Shown one piece after another: positions 17,789-27,597 of a stretch of DNA of 64,000 nucleotides; position 1 is the first letter of the stretch, and every line of letters starts with the position of its first letter. The translations under genes were made by a program, and so were the position numbers. The DNA comes from Methylobacter sp. KS41 (lineage in GTDB: Bacteria; Pseudomonadota; Gammaproteobacteria; Methylococcales; Methylomonadaceae): contig PHSP01000003.1 of assembly GCA_002862125.1 (NCBI GenBank), forward strand, positions 620,001-684,000, in the 5' to 3' direction. The notes under the pieces were generated by a model. The model was not told the origin of the DNA. It ran no database searches and saw only the letters and a program-made list of their open reading frames with translations.

Positions 17789-20700
17789 GTGAAAATAGTG
17801 ATCGAATTTTTCAAAAAGAAATGGGTTATTCAGCTGCTGGGCATTATTGCCTTGGGACTTTTGATCTGGTTTTTTGGACCGCTCATTGCAGTTGCGGGCT
17901 ATGTTCCCTTGGCGACAGATCTGGTCAGATTGTTAGTGATCCTGATTATAGTGGTGTTATGGGGTTTAAATAATCTGCGTATTCAATTAACAGCGAATCG
18001 GGCTAACGCCCAGATGGCAAATGATCTGGTCTCTCCTTCAGGTGATGCAAGCTCACAGCTTGCTAAAGAAGCCGACGCTGAAATTAGCACAATAGCCAAT
18101 AATTTTGATGAAGCGCTGCAAACTTTAAAAAAGGGCTCAAAAAACGCCCACGGTAAAAACTATCTCTATGAATTGCCCTGGTACATCATCATAGGGCCTC
18201 CCGGTTCGGGTAAAACCACGGCTTTGATTAATTCCGGGCTGGAATTTCCCTTGGCCGATAAGTTCGGGAAAGGCGCCGTGCGCGGAGTCGGCGGGACGCG
18301 CAATTGTGACTGGTGGTTTACTGATCAGGCGGTGTTATTGGATACTGCAGGCCGTTATGTCACTCAAGACAGCCATGGGGCGATCGATAAAGCCGCTTGG
18401 CTTGGTTTTTTGGATTTATTGAAAAAACATCGCCCCAGAAGACCGGTCAACGGCGTACTGATCACCATGAGTTTGTCGGATCTGCTTAAGCAAACTGAAG
18501 AGGAAAGAAGTCTTCATGCTCAGGCGATCAGGCAACGTATTGAAGAATTACACAGCCATTTTGGTATTCGTTTCCCAATTTACATGCTCTTTACCAAAGC
18601 CGATTTAATAGCCGGCTTTAATGATTTTTTTGCGCATTTAAGCAAAGAAGAAAGAGCTCAGGTTTGGGGTGTTACCTTTCCGGAAGAAGACCCTGAAAAT
18701 GCCGTGGATGTGATTGCCAGAGCGGGCAAGGATTTTGACGATTTATTAACGCGCTTAAATGAGCATCTGCCGAAACGCTTACAGGAAGAGCGCGATTTAC
18801 AAAGACGCAATCTGATTTTCGGGTTTCCCCAACGCATGGCGTTGTTGAGAGAAGGCCTGTTGAGCTTTTTACAAGAATGTTACGGGGCTAACCGCTATCA
18901 AAGCGCGCCCAATTTACGCGGTGTATATCTGACTAGCGGCACTCAGGAGGGCACCCCTATTGACCGTTTGATGGGAATGCTAGCTACTACTTTTAAACTG
19001 GACAGGGTTACCGCGCCTTTATTCAGCGGCAAGGGCAAGAGCTATTTTATTACGCGCCTGTTGAAGGAAGTGATTTTTGAAGAGGCTCTGTTAGTCGGGG
19101 TTAATCCTCGCATTGAACGGATGCAATCGCTGTTGCGTAACGGCATTTACAGCGCCGCTTTAGTAAGCATTGTGGCGATGTCGGCATTGTGGATAACCAG
19201 TTATAACAAAAATCAAGCCGCGCTCGCCGAAACTTTGGACAAAATACAGCAATACGAAAGTGTTGCCGCGGCGACTCCGAATTGGCAAAACGATTTTTCA
19301 GCGCTTTTAAAACGCCTGAATGCGATGCAGGCGATTGCCCGGGTTTACCCTGATAACAACGCTCCCTGGTTAATGACCTTTGGGCTTTATCAAGGTGATA
19401 AAATACAACCGGTTATTAAAGAAACGTATAACGAATTACTGCAAAAACAATTTTTACCGCTGATAAAAGCCCGGCTGGAACAGCGCATTAAAGACAAAAC
19501 AGACAATCCCGATATATTGTATTCATTGCTGGAAGTTTATTTAATGCTGGGGGATAGCAAAAGGTTGAATCCTGATTTGCTCAGGCCCTGGATTGCGGTT
19601 GACTGGGAAAACACATACGCCTCCGACACCGAAACTCAGGCCCAACTGCTTAACCATCTGGATAATTTACTTGCGCTGCCGCCCGAGATGCAGACGCTCG
19701 ACCAGCGGCTAATTTCTGCCGCACGGCAAATTCTTAACCGCATTCCAGTGGCGCAACAGATTTATATGCGCATTAAAAATGATGCCCTGCAATCCAAAGC
19801 GCAGGATTTTAAATTGCTTGACGCCTTGGGTATTAATGCCGAGCGGGTGTTTGCGACCAAAAACGGCACCCTTGCGCAACAAAGCATTCCATATCTATTC
19901 ACTTATGATGGTTTTTATTCCGTTTTTTTAAAACAAAGCAAGGATCAGGTGGCAGAGTCGGTGAGCGGAAGCTGGGTGCTTGGCGATACAGCCAAGACTG
20001 AAGCGGTCGACAGCGGCAAGCTGGGAGAGGCGATTCGCAACTACTACTATCAAGACTACATAAAATACTGGGATGGCTTGCTTGATAATTTAAAAATTAA
20101 AAGCACAAGCAGTGCCGGACAAGCAACCGAGGTTCTTGAGTTTGCATCCAGTCCAGACTCGCCCTTGCGGAAGTTGCTTGAGGCTTTAAATAAGGAAACT
20201 TCGCTGACTAACAAACCACCCAGTCCGGAAGATGCCGTTAAAAAACTTCAGGAATCAGGGGCGGTAAAAGCTGTTGACAGCCGCGTCGCCAAATTGCTGC
20301 AGGCGGCTAAATCCCAGGGGCTTGCGGGACAAGTTGAGCAGCCGCTCGGCAGCGAGGTTGAGCAGCATTTTCAGCCTTTAACTTCACTGGTCAGAGGGCC
20401 GGCCGGAGGAGGGCCGGTTCCTTTGGATCGCACGCTTGAAATTCTGGGGCAACTTTATGGTTATATGATAGACCTCAGCGGGACTTCAAACGTGGGTGGT
20501 ATAGCTATAGAAAAAGCGAAACAAAGCGGGGGCGGCGATGCGGTCGCAAAGATGAAAATGGAGTCTGCCCATTTGCCGGAACCGCTTAAAAGCATGACTC
20601 AAGTATTAGCCGCAAGTAATCAAAATGTTATTCTGGATAGCAGTAAATCCCAGTTAAACCGGCTTTGGCAAAGCGAGGTTATGCCTTTATATCAGTCAGG

Positions 20701-21349
20701 GATTCAAGGCCGCTATCCCTTTTCCAAAGCGAGCGCCAGAGAAGTTACCCTGGAAGATTTCAGCCGCTTTTTTGCTCAAGGCGGGGTTGTGGATCAGTTT
20801 TTTAATAATAATTTAAAAGCCTTTGTGGATACAAGCGGCAGAAACTGGCGCATGATAACGCAAAATAATAAGGCTATTGCGGTTTCATCCGCAGCCTTGG
20901 CCCAGCTTCAAGCGGCAACCCGAATCCGCCAGTTATTTTTTGCGGGCGGCGGACTAACACCCTTGGTAAAGTTTAATCTAAAGCCAGTGTTCCTGGACAG
21001 TAATGCCAACTCGTTTGTGCTGAATATTGAAGGACAACAAATCAAATACAGTCAGAATGAATCCGGCAAAAACGCGGCTTTTCAATGGCCGGGAACGGAT
21101 GGCAGCCAGTTGGTGAGTTTTGGTTTTGAAACCAAGGACGGTAAAAATCCGCATAAGGAAATAGATGGGCAATGGGCGTGGTTTAGAGTGCTGGATATGG
21201 CGCGCATTCAACAAATTGACCAGGACAAATACTTACTTACCTTTGATGCAGATGGACTGCAAGCACGTTTTGAACTTAGTGCAAGCAGCGTTGATAATCC
21301 ATTTTCACTTAAAGAATTTGCTAATGTCAACTTTCCATCGAGTCTATAA
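17789..21349 (+). CDS. tssM: T6SS membrane protein TssM (IcmF)
   Basis: TssM/IcmF, 1186 residues, the trans-periplasmic core of the T6SS membrane complex. Two N-terminal transmembrane helices (about 13-35 and 43-63) precede a cytoplasmic NTPase-like domain with intact Walker A GPPGSGKT (136-143) and WLDTAGRY-like Walker B (LLDTAGRYVTQD). A third transmembrane helix is near residue 452-470, followed by the large periplasmic IcmF-related and C-terminal beta domain. The start is GTG 17789 after AAAGGATAAACC. The intact Walker A suggests an ATPase-competent class. TssJ, the usual lipoprotein partner of the C-terminal domain, was not found in this window. Confidence 0.97.
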   Translation: MKIVIEFFKKKWVIQLLGIIALGLLIWFFGPLIAVAGYVPLATDLVRLLVILIIVVLWGLNNLRIQLTANRANAQMANDLVSPSGDASSQLAKEADAEISTIANNFDEALQTLKKGSKNAHGKNYLYELPWYIIIGPPGSGKTTALINSGLEFPLADKFGKGAVRGVGGTRNCDWWFTDQAVLLDTAGRYVTQDSHGAIDKAAWLGFLDLLKKHRPRRPVNGVLITMSLSDLLKQTEEERSLHAQAIRQRIEELHSHFGIRFPIYMLFTKADLIAGFNDFFAHLSKEERAQVWGVTFPEEDPENAVDVIARAGKDFDDLLTRLNEHLPKRLQEERDLQRRNLIFGFPQRMALLREGLLSFLQECYGANRYQSAPNLRGVYLTSGTQEGTPIDRLMGMLATTFKLDRVTAPLFSGKGKSYFITRLLKEVIFEEALLVGVNPRIERMQSLLRNGIYSAALVSIVAMSALWITSYNKNQAALAETLDKIQQYESVAAATPNWQNDFSALLKRLNAMQAIARVYPDNNAPWLMTFGLYQGDKIQPVIKETYNELLQKQFLPLIKARLEQRIKDKTDNPDILYSLLEVYLMLGDSKRLNPDLLRPWIAVDWENTYASDTETQAQLLNHLDNLLALPPEMQTLDQRLISAARQILNRIPVAQQIYMRIKNDALQSKAQDFKLLDALGINAERVFATKNGTLAQQSIPYLFTYDGFYSVFLKQSKDQVAESVSGSWVLGDTAKTEAVDSGKLGEAIRNYYYQDYIKYWDGLLDNLKIKSTSSAGQATEVLEFASSPDSPLRKLLEALNKETSLTNKPPSPEDAVKKLQESGAVKAVDSRVAKLLQAAKSQGLAGQVEQPLGSEVEQHFQPLTSLVRGPAGGGPVPLDRTLEILGQLYGYMIDLSGTSNVGGIAIEKAKQSGGGDAVAKMKMESAHLPEPLKSMTQVLAASNQNVILDSSKSQLNRLWQSEVMPLYQSGIQGRYPFSKASAREVTLEDFSRFFAQGGVVDQFFNNNLKAFVDTSGRNWRMITQNNKAIAVSSAALAQLQAATRIRQLFFAGGGLTPLVKFNLKPVFLDSNANSFVLNIEGQQIKYSQNESGKNAAFQWPGTDGSQLVSFGFETKDGKNPHKEIDGQWAWFRVLDMARIQQIDQDKYLLTFDADGLQARFELSASSVDNPFSLKEFANVNFPSSL

Positions 21350-22891
21350 GTGAATTTACATGCGATAGCTGGTTTTTACGGTAAATTACCAATTGTAGGG
21401 GACTTCGTTTCAAGGCGATTGCCTAACGAATTCGTTAATCCCTGGGATAGCTGGTTACAAAGTGCTGTCGCCGCCAGCCGTGAAGAGCTTGGACCGGATT
21501 GGTTGAATAGTTATTTAACCTGTCCGATATGGCGATTTCTGTTAAGTCCCGGACTTTGCGGCAACCAGGCTGTAGCGGGTATCCTGATGCCCAGCGTTGA
21601 CAAAGTGGGACGTTATTATCCGCTTACCGTTGCGGTATTGTTTGAACCATCGCCGCAATTGCCGTTTTTATTCACTTCGGGCAATAGCTGGTTTGAACAG
21701 CTTGAGGATGCCGCGCTGACCGGCCTGGACGGCGATCTTGATTTGCAGGCTTTTGATCAACTTATTCAAACCATTCCGCCATTTTCAATACCTGTCAGCT
21801 CATCGCCTTGGCAGCAACCCTTTCCGGGGAAAAATCTTTTTCATATAACAATGGAAAATTTTCAGCAACTGGACAATGCCTTTGTTGAACTCGATGCAAA
21901 TTTACTGGCAACTTTTATGCCCGGCTATAGTTTATGGAGCAACGCGGGTTCCGAGTATGTGCAATCAGCACTGCTGGCCTGCCAGGGTTTGCCGCCTATC
22001 AGCAGCTTTTCCGGATTTTTAAGGGGCGGGATGAACAATAAACAAGGGCTCATTCACTCAGGGATTGCCCAAAATGCGCCGGCAAACGCTTCTAAAATTT
22101 CGCTTGCAACCAATGCCAGTCAGGCGCTCGAACCCTTACAACAAAGCTTAAGCAGTATCCTGACCGGTGATAATCCCCCGGTAAAAAAACCGAGTTGGCG
22201 TTCATGGGCTCTCACGGATACCGGCAAGCGCCGCAAACATAATGAAGATTCCTTGCTAAACAGACCCGAAGCGGGCTTATGGGTGGTCGCCGATGGAATG
22301 GGCGGCCATAAAGCAGGCGATGTTGCTAGTCAGTTGATTGTAAATACCCTGAAAAATTTACCGCAAATAGAGCCACTGGAAGACTATGTTAAAGAACTGG
22401 AAAATTGTCTGCAAAACGTTAACAGGCAATTGCGGCAGCTGGCGGCTAAGGAATACGGCAACCAGCTTGTTGGCAGCACGGTGGTCGCCCTGGTTTGCGA
22501 GTCAAATTATTGTGCATTTTTATGGGCGGGAGACAGCCGTTTATATCGCTTGCGCGACAATAAACTGCAGCAACTCACACAGGATCATTGTTTAGATAAT
22601 GAACAAGCTTCGTCAGGCTGGTCAGTTAAAAGCTCCAATGTCATCACTCGTGCGATTGGCGCGGATGAAAAATTGGAACTGGATGCGGAAATGATCGAAG
22701 TGCTTGAAGGGGATGTTTTTCTGCTTTGCAGTGATGGTCTGGATAAGGAAATGAGTTTAAAGGAAGTTGAGCAGGTAATGCAAACCAGTGAGCGCCAGGA
22801 CATCGCCAAGGCCTTGATTAATGAAACCCTGGCTCGCGGCGCCAGGGATAATGTTACCGTTATTGTGGTAACAACCGATCACATTTTGTAA
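21350..22891 (+). CDS. TagF-PppA fusion: T6SS repressor joined to PP2C phosphatase
   Basis: A 513-residue fusion starting at GTG directly after the tssM stop. Residues 1-150 are TagF (AGFYGKLPIVGDFVSRRLP, WDSWLQSA, GVLMPSVDKVGRYYPLT-like segment). A linker follows, and from about 286 to the end there is a PP2C-type Ser/Thr phosphatase with metal motifs intact (NEDS, VVADGMGGHKAG, LWAGDSRLYRL, LLCSDGLDKE, GARDNVTVIVV). TagF and PppA both restrain T6SS: TagF by a post-translational route, PppA by dephosphorylating the FHA protein. Such fusions are known in other T6SS, for example in Agrobacterium. It is the only phosphatase seen for the two kinases in the locus. Confidence 0.94.
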   Translation: MNLHAIAGFYGKLPIVGDFVSRRLPNEFVNPWDSWLQSAVAASREELGPDWLNSYLTCPIWRFLLSPGLCGNQAVAGILMPSVDKVGRYYPLTVAVLFEPSPQLPFLFTSGNSWFEQLEDAALTGLDGDLDLQAFDQLIQTIPPFSIPVSSSPWQQPFPGKNLFHITMENFQQLDNAFVELDANLLATFMPGYSLWSNAGSEYVQSALLACQGLPPISSFSGFLRGGMNNKQGLIHSGIAQNAPANASKISLATNASQALEPLQQSLSSILTGDNPPVKKPSWRSWALTDTGKRRKHNEDSLLNRPEAGLWVVADGMGGHKAGDVASQLIVNTLKNLPQIEPLEDYVKELENCLQNVNRQLRQLAAKEYGNQLVGSTVVALVCESNYCAFLWAGDSRLYRLRDNKLQQLTQDHCLDNEQASSGWSVKSSNVITRAIGADEKLELDAEMIEVLEGDVFLLCSDGLDKEMSLKEVEQVMQTSERQDIAKALINETLARGARDNVTVIVVTTDHIL

Positions 22892-22918
22892 GTTGAGCAA
22901 TACCTTGAGGAAAGAACA

Positions 22919-23950
22919 TTGGCTATCGACATAGATAATTTTTTACAGGACATCGGCCCGGAAAGTCTTTGCGGCGATGATCTGCAATACGACCCCGCTT
23001 TTATCGAGCTTGAACAAGCGATTAAAGGTAAACCCGAACAGCAAATGGGTGATACCGTTGTTGAAGCAGAGCCGCCTAACTGGCGGGACATAAAAAAGCA
23101 ATCCGAAGCTTTATTATCAAGAACTACTGATTTACGCGTATTAATTTGTTATCTGCGCGCGCTGATAGCCCTTGAGGGTTTTTCAGGATTACAGGATGGT
23201 TTAACGCTGATTAAATCAGCCGTAGAGAAGCGTTGGGAAAATATTCATCCGCAACTGGACCCGGATGATGACAACGACCCAACCGAAAGAATTAATGTCC
23301 TTATGTCCTTATGTGACTATGAGACCCTTCTCAGGCCTCTTCAACAAACGCCTCTTGTTGAATCCAAGGCGCTCGGGCGCTTCAATTTTCGCGAAATCAG
23401 CATCGCTTCGGGAAAATCCACCGCGACTGCGAATGAAAGAGAAATCAGCCAAACCACCATTGACGCGGTTGTTCAAGACAGCGATCTGGGACATTTACAG
23501 CAAACTTTCCAGGCAGTAACAGCAAGTCTTGATGATATTAATGAATTAGAAAAACAGTTAACCGACTATGTAGGCATCAGCGAGGCGCCCAGTTTTTCTG
23601 ACATACGCGATTTCTTGAAAGAAAGTAAATTATTTTTAATGGAATCCCTGGAGAAAAGAGGTATTGGCGGCGAGCTGATTACAGAAGAAGATGCGGCCGG
23701 AGGCGAAGCAGTGGCCGTAGCACCGGCAAAATCAATCTCAGGCGCTATCAATAACAACCAGGATGTGATCAAAACACTAAGCCTGGTTTGTGAGTATTAT
23801 AAAAAACATGAACCATCAAGTCCCGTGCCTATATTTATTGACCGGGCGATACGGCTGGTGGGTAAAAGCTTTATGGAAGCGCTAAAAGATATAGCTCCAA
23901 ACGGGGTTGATCAGGCAAAAATAATATCAGGAAAAAATGATGAAGATTGA
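22919..23950 (+). CDS. tssA: T6SS protein TssA
   Basis: TssA, 343 residues. The N-terminal ImpA domain (about 10-125; GDDLQYDPAFIELEQAIKG, EPPNWRDIKKQSEALL, LRVLICYLRALIALEGF) is typical; the C-terminal region (YYKKHEPSSPVPIFIDRAIR) resembles the short class of TssA. It helps prime baseplate and sheath polymerisation in the cytoplasm. The start is TTG 22919, chosen because GAGGAAAG lies at ideal spacing before it. It follows the TagF-PppA gene by 27 bp. Confidence 0.92.
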   Translation: MAIDIDNFLQDIGPESLCGDDLQYDPAFIELEQAIKGKPEQQMGDTVVEAEPPNWRDIKKQSEALLSRTTDLRVLICYLRALIALEGFSGLQDGLTLIKSAVEKRWENIHPQLDPDDDNDPTERINVLMSLCDYETLLRPLQQTPLVESKALGRFNFREISIASGKSTATANEREISQTTIDAVVQDSDLGHLQQTFQAVTASLDDINELEKQLTDYVGISEAPSFSDIRDFLKESKLFLMESLEKRGIGGELITEEDAAGGEAVAVAPAKSISGAINNNQDVIKTLSLVCEYYKKHEPSSPVPIFIDRAIRLVGKSFMEALKDIAPNGVDQAKIISGKNDED

Positions 23951-23982
23951 AATGATTTTAACAACAACAAAAGAGGTGTGAA

Positions 23983-24486
23983 ATGGCACAAAGTAGTCAA
24001 AAGTTTATAGCACGTAACCGCGCGCCCAGAGTTCAAATCGAATATGACGTTGAATTATACGGTGCTGAAAAGAAAGTGCAGTTGCCGTTTGTCATGGGCG
24101 TACTGGCCGATTTGTCCGGTAATCCGGCTGATCCTTTAGCGCCTGTTGCAGAACGCAAGCTGCTGGAAATCGACGTGGACAATTTCGATGACCGGTTAAA
24201 GTCAATGAAACCGCGCGTTGCTTTTAATGTGCCGAATACGCTGACCGGCGAAGGCAATTTGCATGTCGATCTGACTTTTCAAAGCATGGACGATTTTACG
24301 CCTGCGGCGATCGCCAAAAAAGTGGCCGGATTGGATAAGCTGCTTGAAGCCAGAACCCAATTGGCTAACTTAATGACCTACATGGATGGCAAAGGCGGCG
24401 CGGAAGAATTAATCGCTAACGCAATTAAAGACCCCGCCTTGTTACAGTCGCTCATTGCAGCCCCTAAACCGGAAGCAGGAGAGTAA
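23983..24486 (+). CDS. tssB: T6SS sheath small subunit TssB
   Basis: TssB (VipA), 167 residues, the small subunit of the contractile sheath. Diagnostic segments are RAPRVQIEYDVELYG, KVQLPFVMGVLADLSG, DNFDDRLKSMKPR and LTGEGNLHVDLTFQSMDDF. A GAGGTGTG ribosome-binding site precedes the ATG. Its stop lies two bases before tssC, and the tssC ribosome-binding site is inside its last codons, giving coupled synthesis of the two sheath subunits. Confidence 0.97.
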   Translation: MAQSSQKFIARNRAPRVQIEYDVELYGAEKKVQLPFVMGVLADLSGNPADPLAPVAERKLLEIDVDNFDDRLKSMKPRVAFNVPNTLTGEGNLHVDLTFQSMDDFTPAAIAKKVAGLDKLLEARTQLANLMTYMDGKGGAEELIANAIKDPALLQSLIAAPKPEAGE

Positions 24487-24488
24487 AC

Positions 24489-25979
24489 ATGGCTGAATTA
24501 GAAAATGCAACGGCTGCGGCAGTTGGTGAAGTAGCGGAAAGCGACGATTTTTCGGCGCTGTTGAATAGAGAGTTTAAACCCAAGTCTGATAGAGCGAAGG
24601 AAGAAGTTGAAAGCGCGGTACAAACCCTTGCTGAATATGTCCTGAAGGATTCTTCGTTTGTCTCTGATGATGTACTTGATTCAATCCAATCCATTATTGC
24701 GCAAATCGACAAAAAAATTGCCGAGCAAATCAATCTTGTTTTGCATCATGAGGATTTTCAGAAACTGGAAGGCTCATGGCGCGGACTGCATTACATGGTC
24801 AATAACACCGAGACCGACGAGATGCTTAAAATCAAGGTCATGAACATCTCGAAAAAAGAGCTGGGCAAGACTTTAAAGAAATTCAAAGGCACCTCTTGGG
24901 ATCAAAGCCCTTTGTTTAAAAAGCTTTATGAAGAAGAGTTCGGTCAGTTTGGCGGCGAGCCTTTTGGCTGCTTGACGGGTGATTATTATTTTGATCATTC
25001 GCCGCAAGATGTTGAACTGCTGGCGCAAATCGCGCAGATTTCCGCCGCCTCGCATTCACCGTTTATCACCGGAGTCGCTCCTACAACCCTGCAAATGGAT
25101 TCATGGAGCGAACTGGCCAATCCGCGCGATTTGACCAAAATATTTTCCACGCCCGATTACGCCGCCTGGCGGTCGCTACGCGAATCCGAGGATTCGAGGT
25201 ACATCGGCATGGCGATGCCCCGGTTTTTGTCTCGCTTGCCTTATGGCGCTAAAACCGATCCGGTCGATGAATTCGATTTTGAAGAAGACACCGAATCGGC
25301 AAACAGCAGTAATTATACCTGGTCAAATGCGGCTTATGCGATGGCGACCAATATCAACCGGTCTTTCAAACTGTATGGCTGGTGTTCAAGAATTCGCGGC
25401 ATTGAGTCGGGCGGCGCGGTGGAAAATTTGCCGGTGCATTCGTTCCCAACCGATGATGGCGGCGTGGATATGAAATGCCCTACCGAAATTGCCATCAGCG
25501 ACCGCCGTGAAGCCGAGTTGGCGAAATCCGGTTTCATGCCGCTGATCCACAAAAAGAATTCTGATTTTGCCGCGTTTATTGGCGCGCAATCGCTGCAGAA
25601 ACCGGCCGAATATGATGATCCCGACGCCACGGCTAATGCTAATCTTGCAGCGCGTTTGCCCTATTTGTTTGCAACATGCCGGTTTGCGCATTATCTGAAG
25701 TGCATCGTCAGGGATAAAATCGGTTCATTCAAAGAGCGTGATGATATGCAAAGATGGCTCAATAGCTGGATTAGCAATTATGTCTTGCAGAACCCCGCTT
25801 TAGCGACAGAAGAAGATAAAGCCATCCGTCCTTTGTCGGCAGCGGAAGTAGTGGTGGAAGAAGTCGAAGGCAATCCTGGCTATTACTCATCCAAGTTTTA
25901 CTTAAGACCTCACTATCAGTTGGAAGGCTTGACGGTTTCTTTGCGGTTAACATCGAAGCTGCCGTCGCAAAAGAAATAA
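24489..25979 (+). CDS. tssC: T6SS sheath large subunit TssC
   Basis: TssC (VipB), 496 residues, the large sheath subunit that with TssB forms the contractile tube and is later recycled by ClpV. Clear family segments are KLEGSWRGLHYMVNNTETD, PFGCLTGDYYFDHSPQDVE, FITGVAPTTLQMDSW, RFLSRLPYG and the C-terminal GYYSSKFYLRPHYQLEGL. Length is normal. It ends the tagH-to-tssC run; hcp follows after 240 bp with its own apparent promoter and terminator. Confidence 0.97.
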   Translation: MAELENATAAAVGEVAESDDFSALLNREFKPKSDRAKEEVESAVQTLAEYVLKDSSFVSDDVLDSIQSIIAQIDKKIAEQINLVLHHEDFQKLEGSWRGLHYMVNNTETDEMLKIKVMNISKKELGKTLKKFKGTSWDQSPLFKKLYEEEFGQFGGEPFGCLTGDYYFDHSPQDVELLAQIAQISAASHSPFITGVAPTTLQMDSWSELANPRDLTKIFSTPDYAAWRSLRESEDSRYIGMAMPRFLSRLPYGAKTDPVDEFDFEEDTESANSSNYTWSNAAYAMATNINRSFKLYGWCSRIRGIESGGAVENLPVHSFPTDDGGVDMKCPTEIAISDRREAELAKSGFMPLIHKKNSDFAAFIGAQSLQKPAEYDDPDATANANLAARLPYLFATCRFAHYLKCIVRDKIGSFKERDDMQRWLNSWISNYVLQNPALATEEDKAIRPLSAAEVVVEEVEGNPGYYSSKFYLRPHYQLEGLTVSLRLTSKLPSQKK

Positions 25980-26146
25980 GCTGGAAATATATTGAATAAA
26001 GTTTGGCGGTCTCAAAACCAGTGAGTTTATGCTGTTAACTTACTTGCCTTTTTGGACTGCCAAAAGTTTAAGTAAAGAATAAAAGGGAAAATTTTGTGGT
26101 TATAAACTTGGGTATGAAGGATGCTTAAAGCGCCCAAGAAATGAAA

Positions 26147-26162
26147 TGGGTAGATGCTTGCT
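26147..26162 (+). promoter_or_regulatory. Candidate sigma54 promoter of hcp
   Basis: TGGGTAGATGCTTGCT has GG and GC separated by exactly ten bases, as required for -24/-12 sigma54 promoters, with a good TTGCT at -12 and TGG at -24. It lies about 60 bp before the hcp ATG. T6SS hcp genes are often sigma54-dependent. Part of the -24 box deviates from consensus, so this is tentative. Confidence 0.35.
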
Positions 26163-26219
26163 TGGATTTGCCGCTGTATATTAACAATTAATTTCAAATT
26201 ATATTTACGGAGTAGAACA

Positions 26220-26711
26220 ATGATTTTATTAAAACTTGAACCGGAACTAAAAGGTGATTCCATAATTGATGGGCATAAAGACTGGATAAACCTGAATTCA
26301 TTTCAGTTTGGTGTAGGGCGTGGAATTAGCGTGGCTGGCGCGGGTATTGATCGAGAAACCAGCAACCCCTCTTTTTCTGAAATTACGGTTTCCAAAGCGA
26401 TGGATGTTGCTTCGGTATTTTTAATGATGGAAGCTGCTTGCGGGAAATCGCTGACTAAAGCCACGTTTCACTGGATTCAAACATCGGGCACGGATAAAAC
26501 CGGACAACATTACCTGGAGATTATCCTGCAAGACCCCATATTAAGCGGCTATAGCATAAGCAGCGGCGGCGACAGACCTTCTGAATCTCTCTCGATGAGC
26601 TATAACGCGATCACCGTGCAATACAACCAATTTGAAAAAGGCGGTACGGAGAAAGCAGGCGAATCAAAAGGTTATGATATAACGACAAATAAACCAAAGA
26701 ATAAAATTTAA
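26220..26711 (+). CDS. hcp: T6SS inner tube protein Hcp (TssD)
   Basis: Hcp, 163 residues, which stacks as hexamers to form the tube propelled out of the cell and also carries small effectors. Family features are LKLEPELKGDSIIDGHKDWI, LNSFQFGVGRGI, SEITVSKAMDVAS and the C-terminal ESLSMSYNAITVQY. The ATG at 26220 is preceded by ACGGAGTAG; an upstream ATG at 26154 would add 22 residues absent from Hcp proteins and is rejected. It has its own leader and terminator, consistent with separate, high-level expression. Confidence 0.97.
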   Translation: MILLKLEPELKGDSIIDGHKDWINLNSFQFGVGRGISVAGAGIDRETSNPSFSEITVSKAMDVASVFLMMEAACGKSLTKATFHWIQTSGTDKTGQHYLEIILQDPILSGYSISSGGDRPSESLSMSYNAITVQYNQFEKGGTEKAGESKGYDITTNKPKNKI

Positions 26712-26721
26712 TTTTAGCCTC

Positions 26722-26756
26722 AAATGGGCAGTTGCATCACGTACTGCCCATTTTTT
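26722..26756 (+). terminator. Rho-independent terminator after hcp
   Basis: AAATGGGCAGT pairs perfectly with ACTGCCCATTT around a ten-base loop and runs into six T. It begins ten bases after the hcp stop. Partial readthrough could still feed tagJ, whose start is 38 bp further on. Confidence 0.92.
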
Positions 26757-26794
26757 CTTTATAGACGTGTTGGCTACAAGCCCAGGAAAGATTG

Positions 26795-27595
26795 ATGCTT
26801 AACAGTGAACAAGCTTTAAAAGATGGCAATCTCGAACAAGCATTGTCGGATAGTCAGCAATTGGTAAGAAAAGATCCCGCAAACGCCAGGCATAGAATTT
26901 ATTTGTTTCAATTATATGCAGTGCTTGGTCAATGGGAGAAAGCATTAACCCAGCTCAATGTCCTGGCCGATATGGATCCCGCAACACTGGCAATGGTGCA
27001 GACCTACCGCGAAACATTATGTTGCGAGACATTGCGTTCAGAAGTTTTTTCCGGGCGGCGATCGCCGTTGATCATGGGAGAGCCCGAGCCGTGGATCGCA
27101 TTACTGCTGGAGTCTTTACGTTTAACTGCTGACAAGCAACATTCGCCTGCCGATGAACTAAGACGGCAAGCCTTTGAGTCGGCTCCAGCAAGCCCGGGCA
27201 TGATTGATGATGAGGAGTTTGACTGGATTGCCGATGCTGACTCTCGTTTGGGGCCGATGCTTGAGGCTATAGTGAATGGCCTGTATTACTGGATACCGTT
27301 TAATCGTATCAGCATTATCAGAATTACTCCGCCCGAGGATTTGCGCGATCTGGTCTGGACACCTGCGCATTTTACCTGGACTAACGGCGGAGAAACCGTA
27401 GGTTTTATTCCAACCCGATATTCAGGCTCGGAACATTCGTCTGATTCAAACATCCGTTTAGCCCGTAAAACCGAGTGGACAAAACTAGGCGAAGAAGCTT
27501 ATTCAGGTTTAGGGCAGCGCGTATTTTCCACTAATCAGAATGACCATGCCTTGATGGATATCCGCAATCTTCATTTTAATCATACTGATCAGTAG
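26795..27595 (+). CDS. tagJ: T6SS accessory protein TagJ (ImpE family)
   Basis: An ImpE/TagJ protein of 266 residues. An N-terminal TPR-like half (ALKDGNLEQALSDSQQLVRK, YAVLGQWEKALTQLNVLADMDP) is followed by the ImpE domain with FDWIADADSRLGPMLEAIVNG, YYWIPFNRISIIRI and VGFIPTRYSGSE. TagJ binds the TssB N-terminus in systems such as P. aeruginosa H1 and probably tunes sheath handling. The ATG at 26795 is preferred over TTG 26792 because of the spacing from AGGAAAG. The next gene begins two bases after the stop. Confidence 0.9.
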   Translation: MLNSEQALKDGNLEQALSDSQQLVRKDPANARHRIYLFQLYAVLGQWEKALTQLNVLADMDPATLAMVQTYRETLCCETLRSEVFSGRRSPLIMGEPEPWIALLLESLRLTADKQHSPADELRRQAFESAPASPGMIDDEEFDWIADADSRLGPMLEAIVNGLYYWIPFNRISIIRITPPEDLRDLVWTPAHFTWTNGGETVGFIPTRYSGSEHSSDSNIRLARKTEWTKLGEEAYSGLGQRVFSTNQNDHALMDIRNLHFNHTDQ

Positions 27596-27597
27596 CC

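Noticed and set aside
26154-26219. Extended N-terminus for Hcp from an upstream ATG
   Set aside because: Adds 22 residues absent from Hcp proteins; the ATG at 26220 has the ribosome-binding site.
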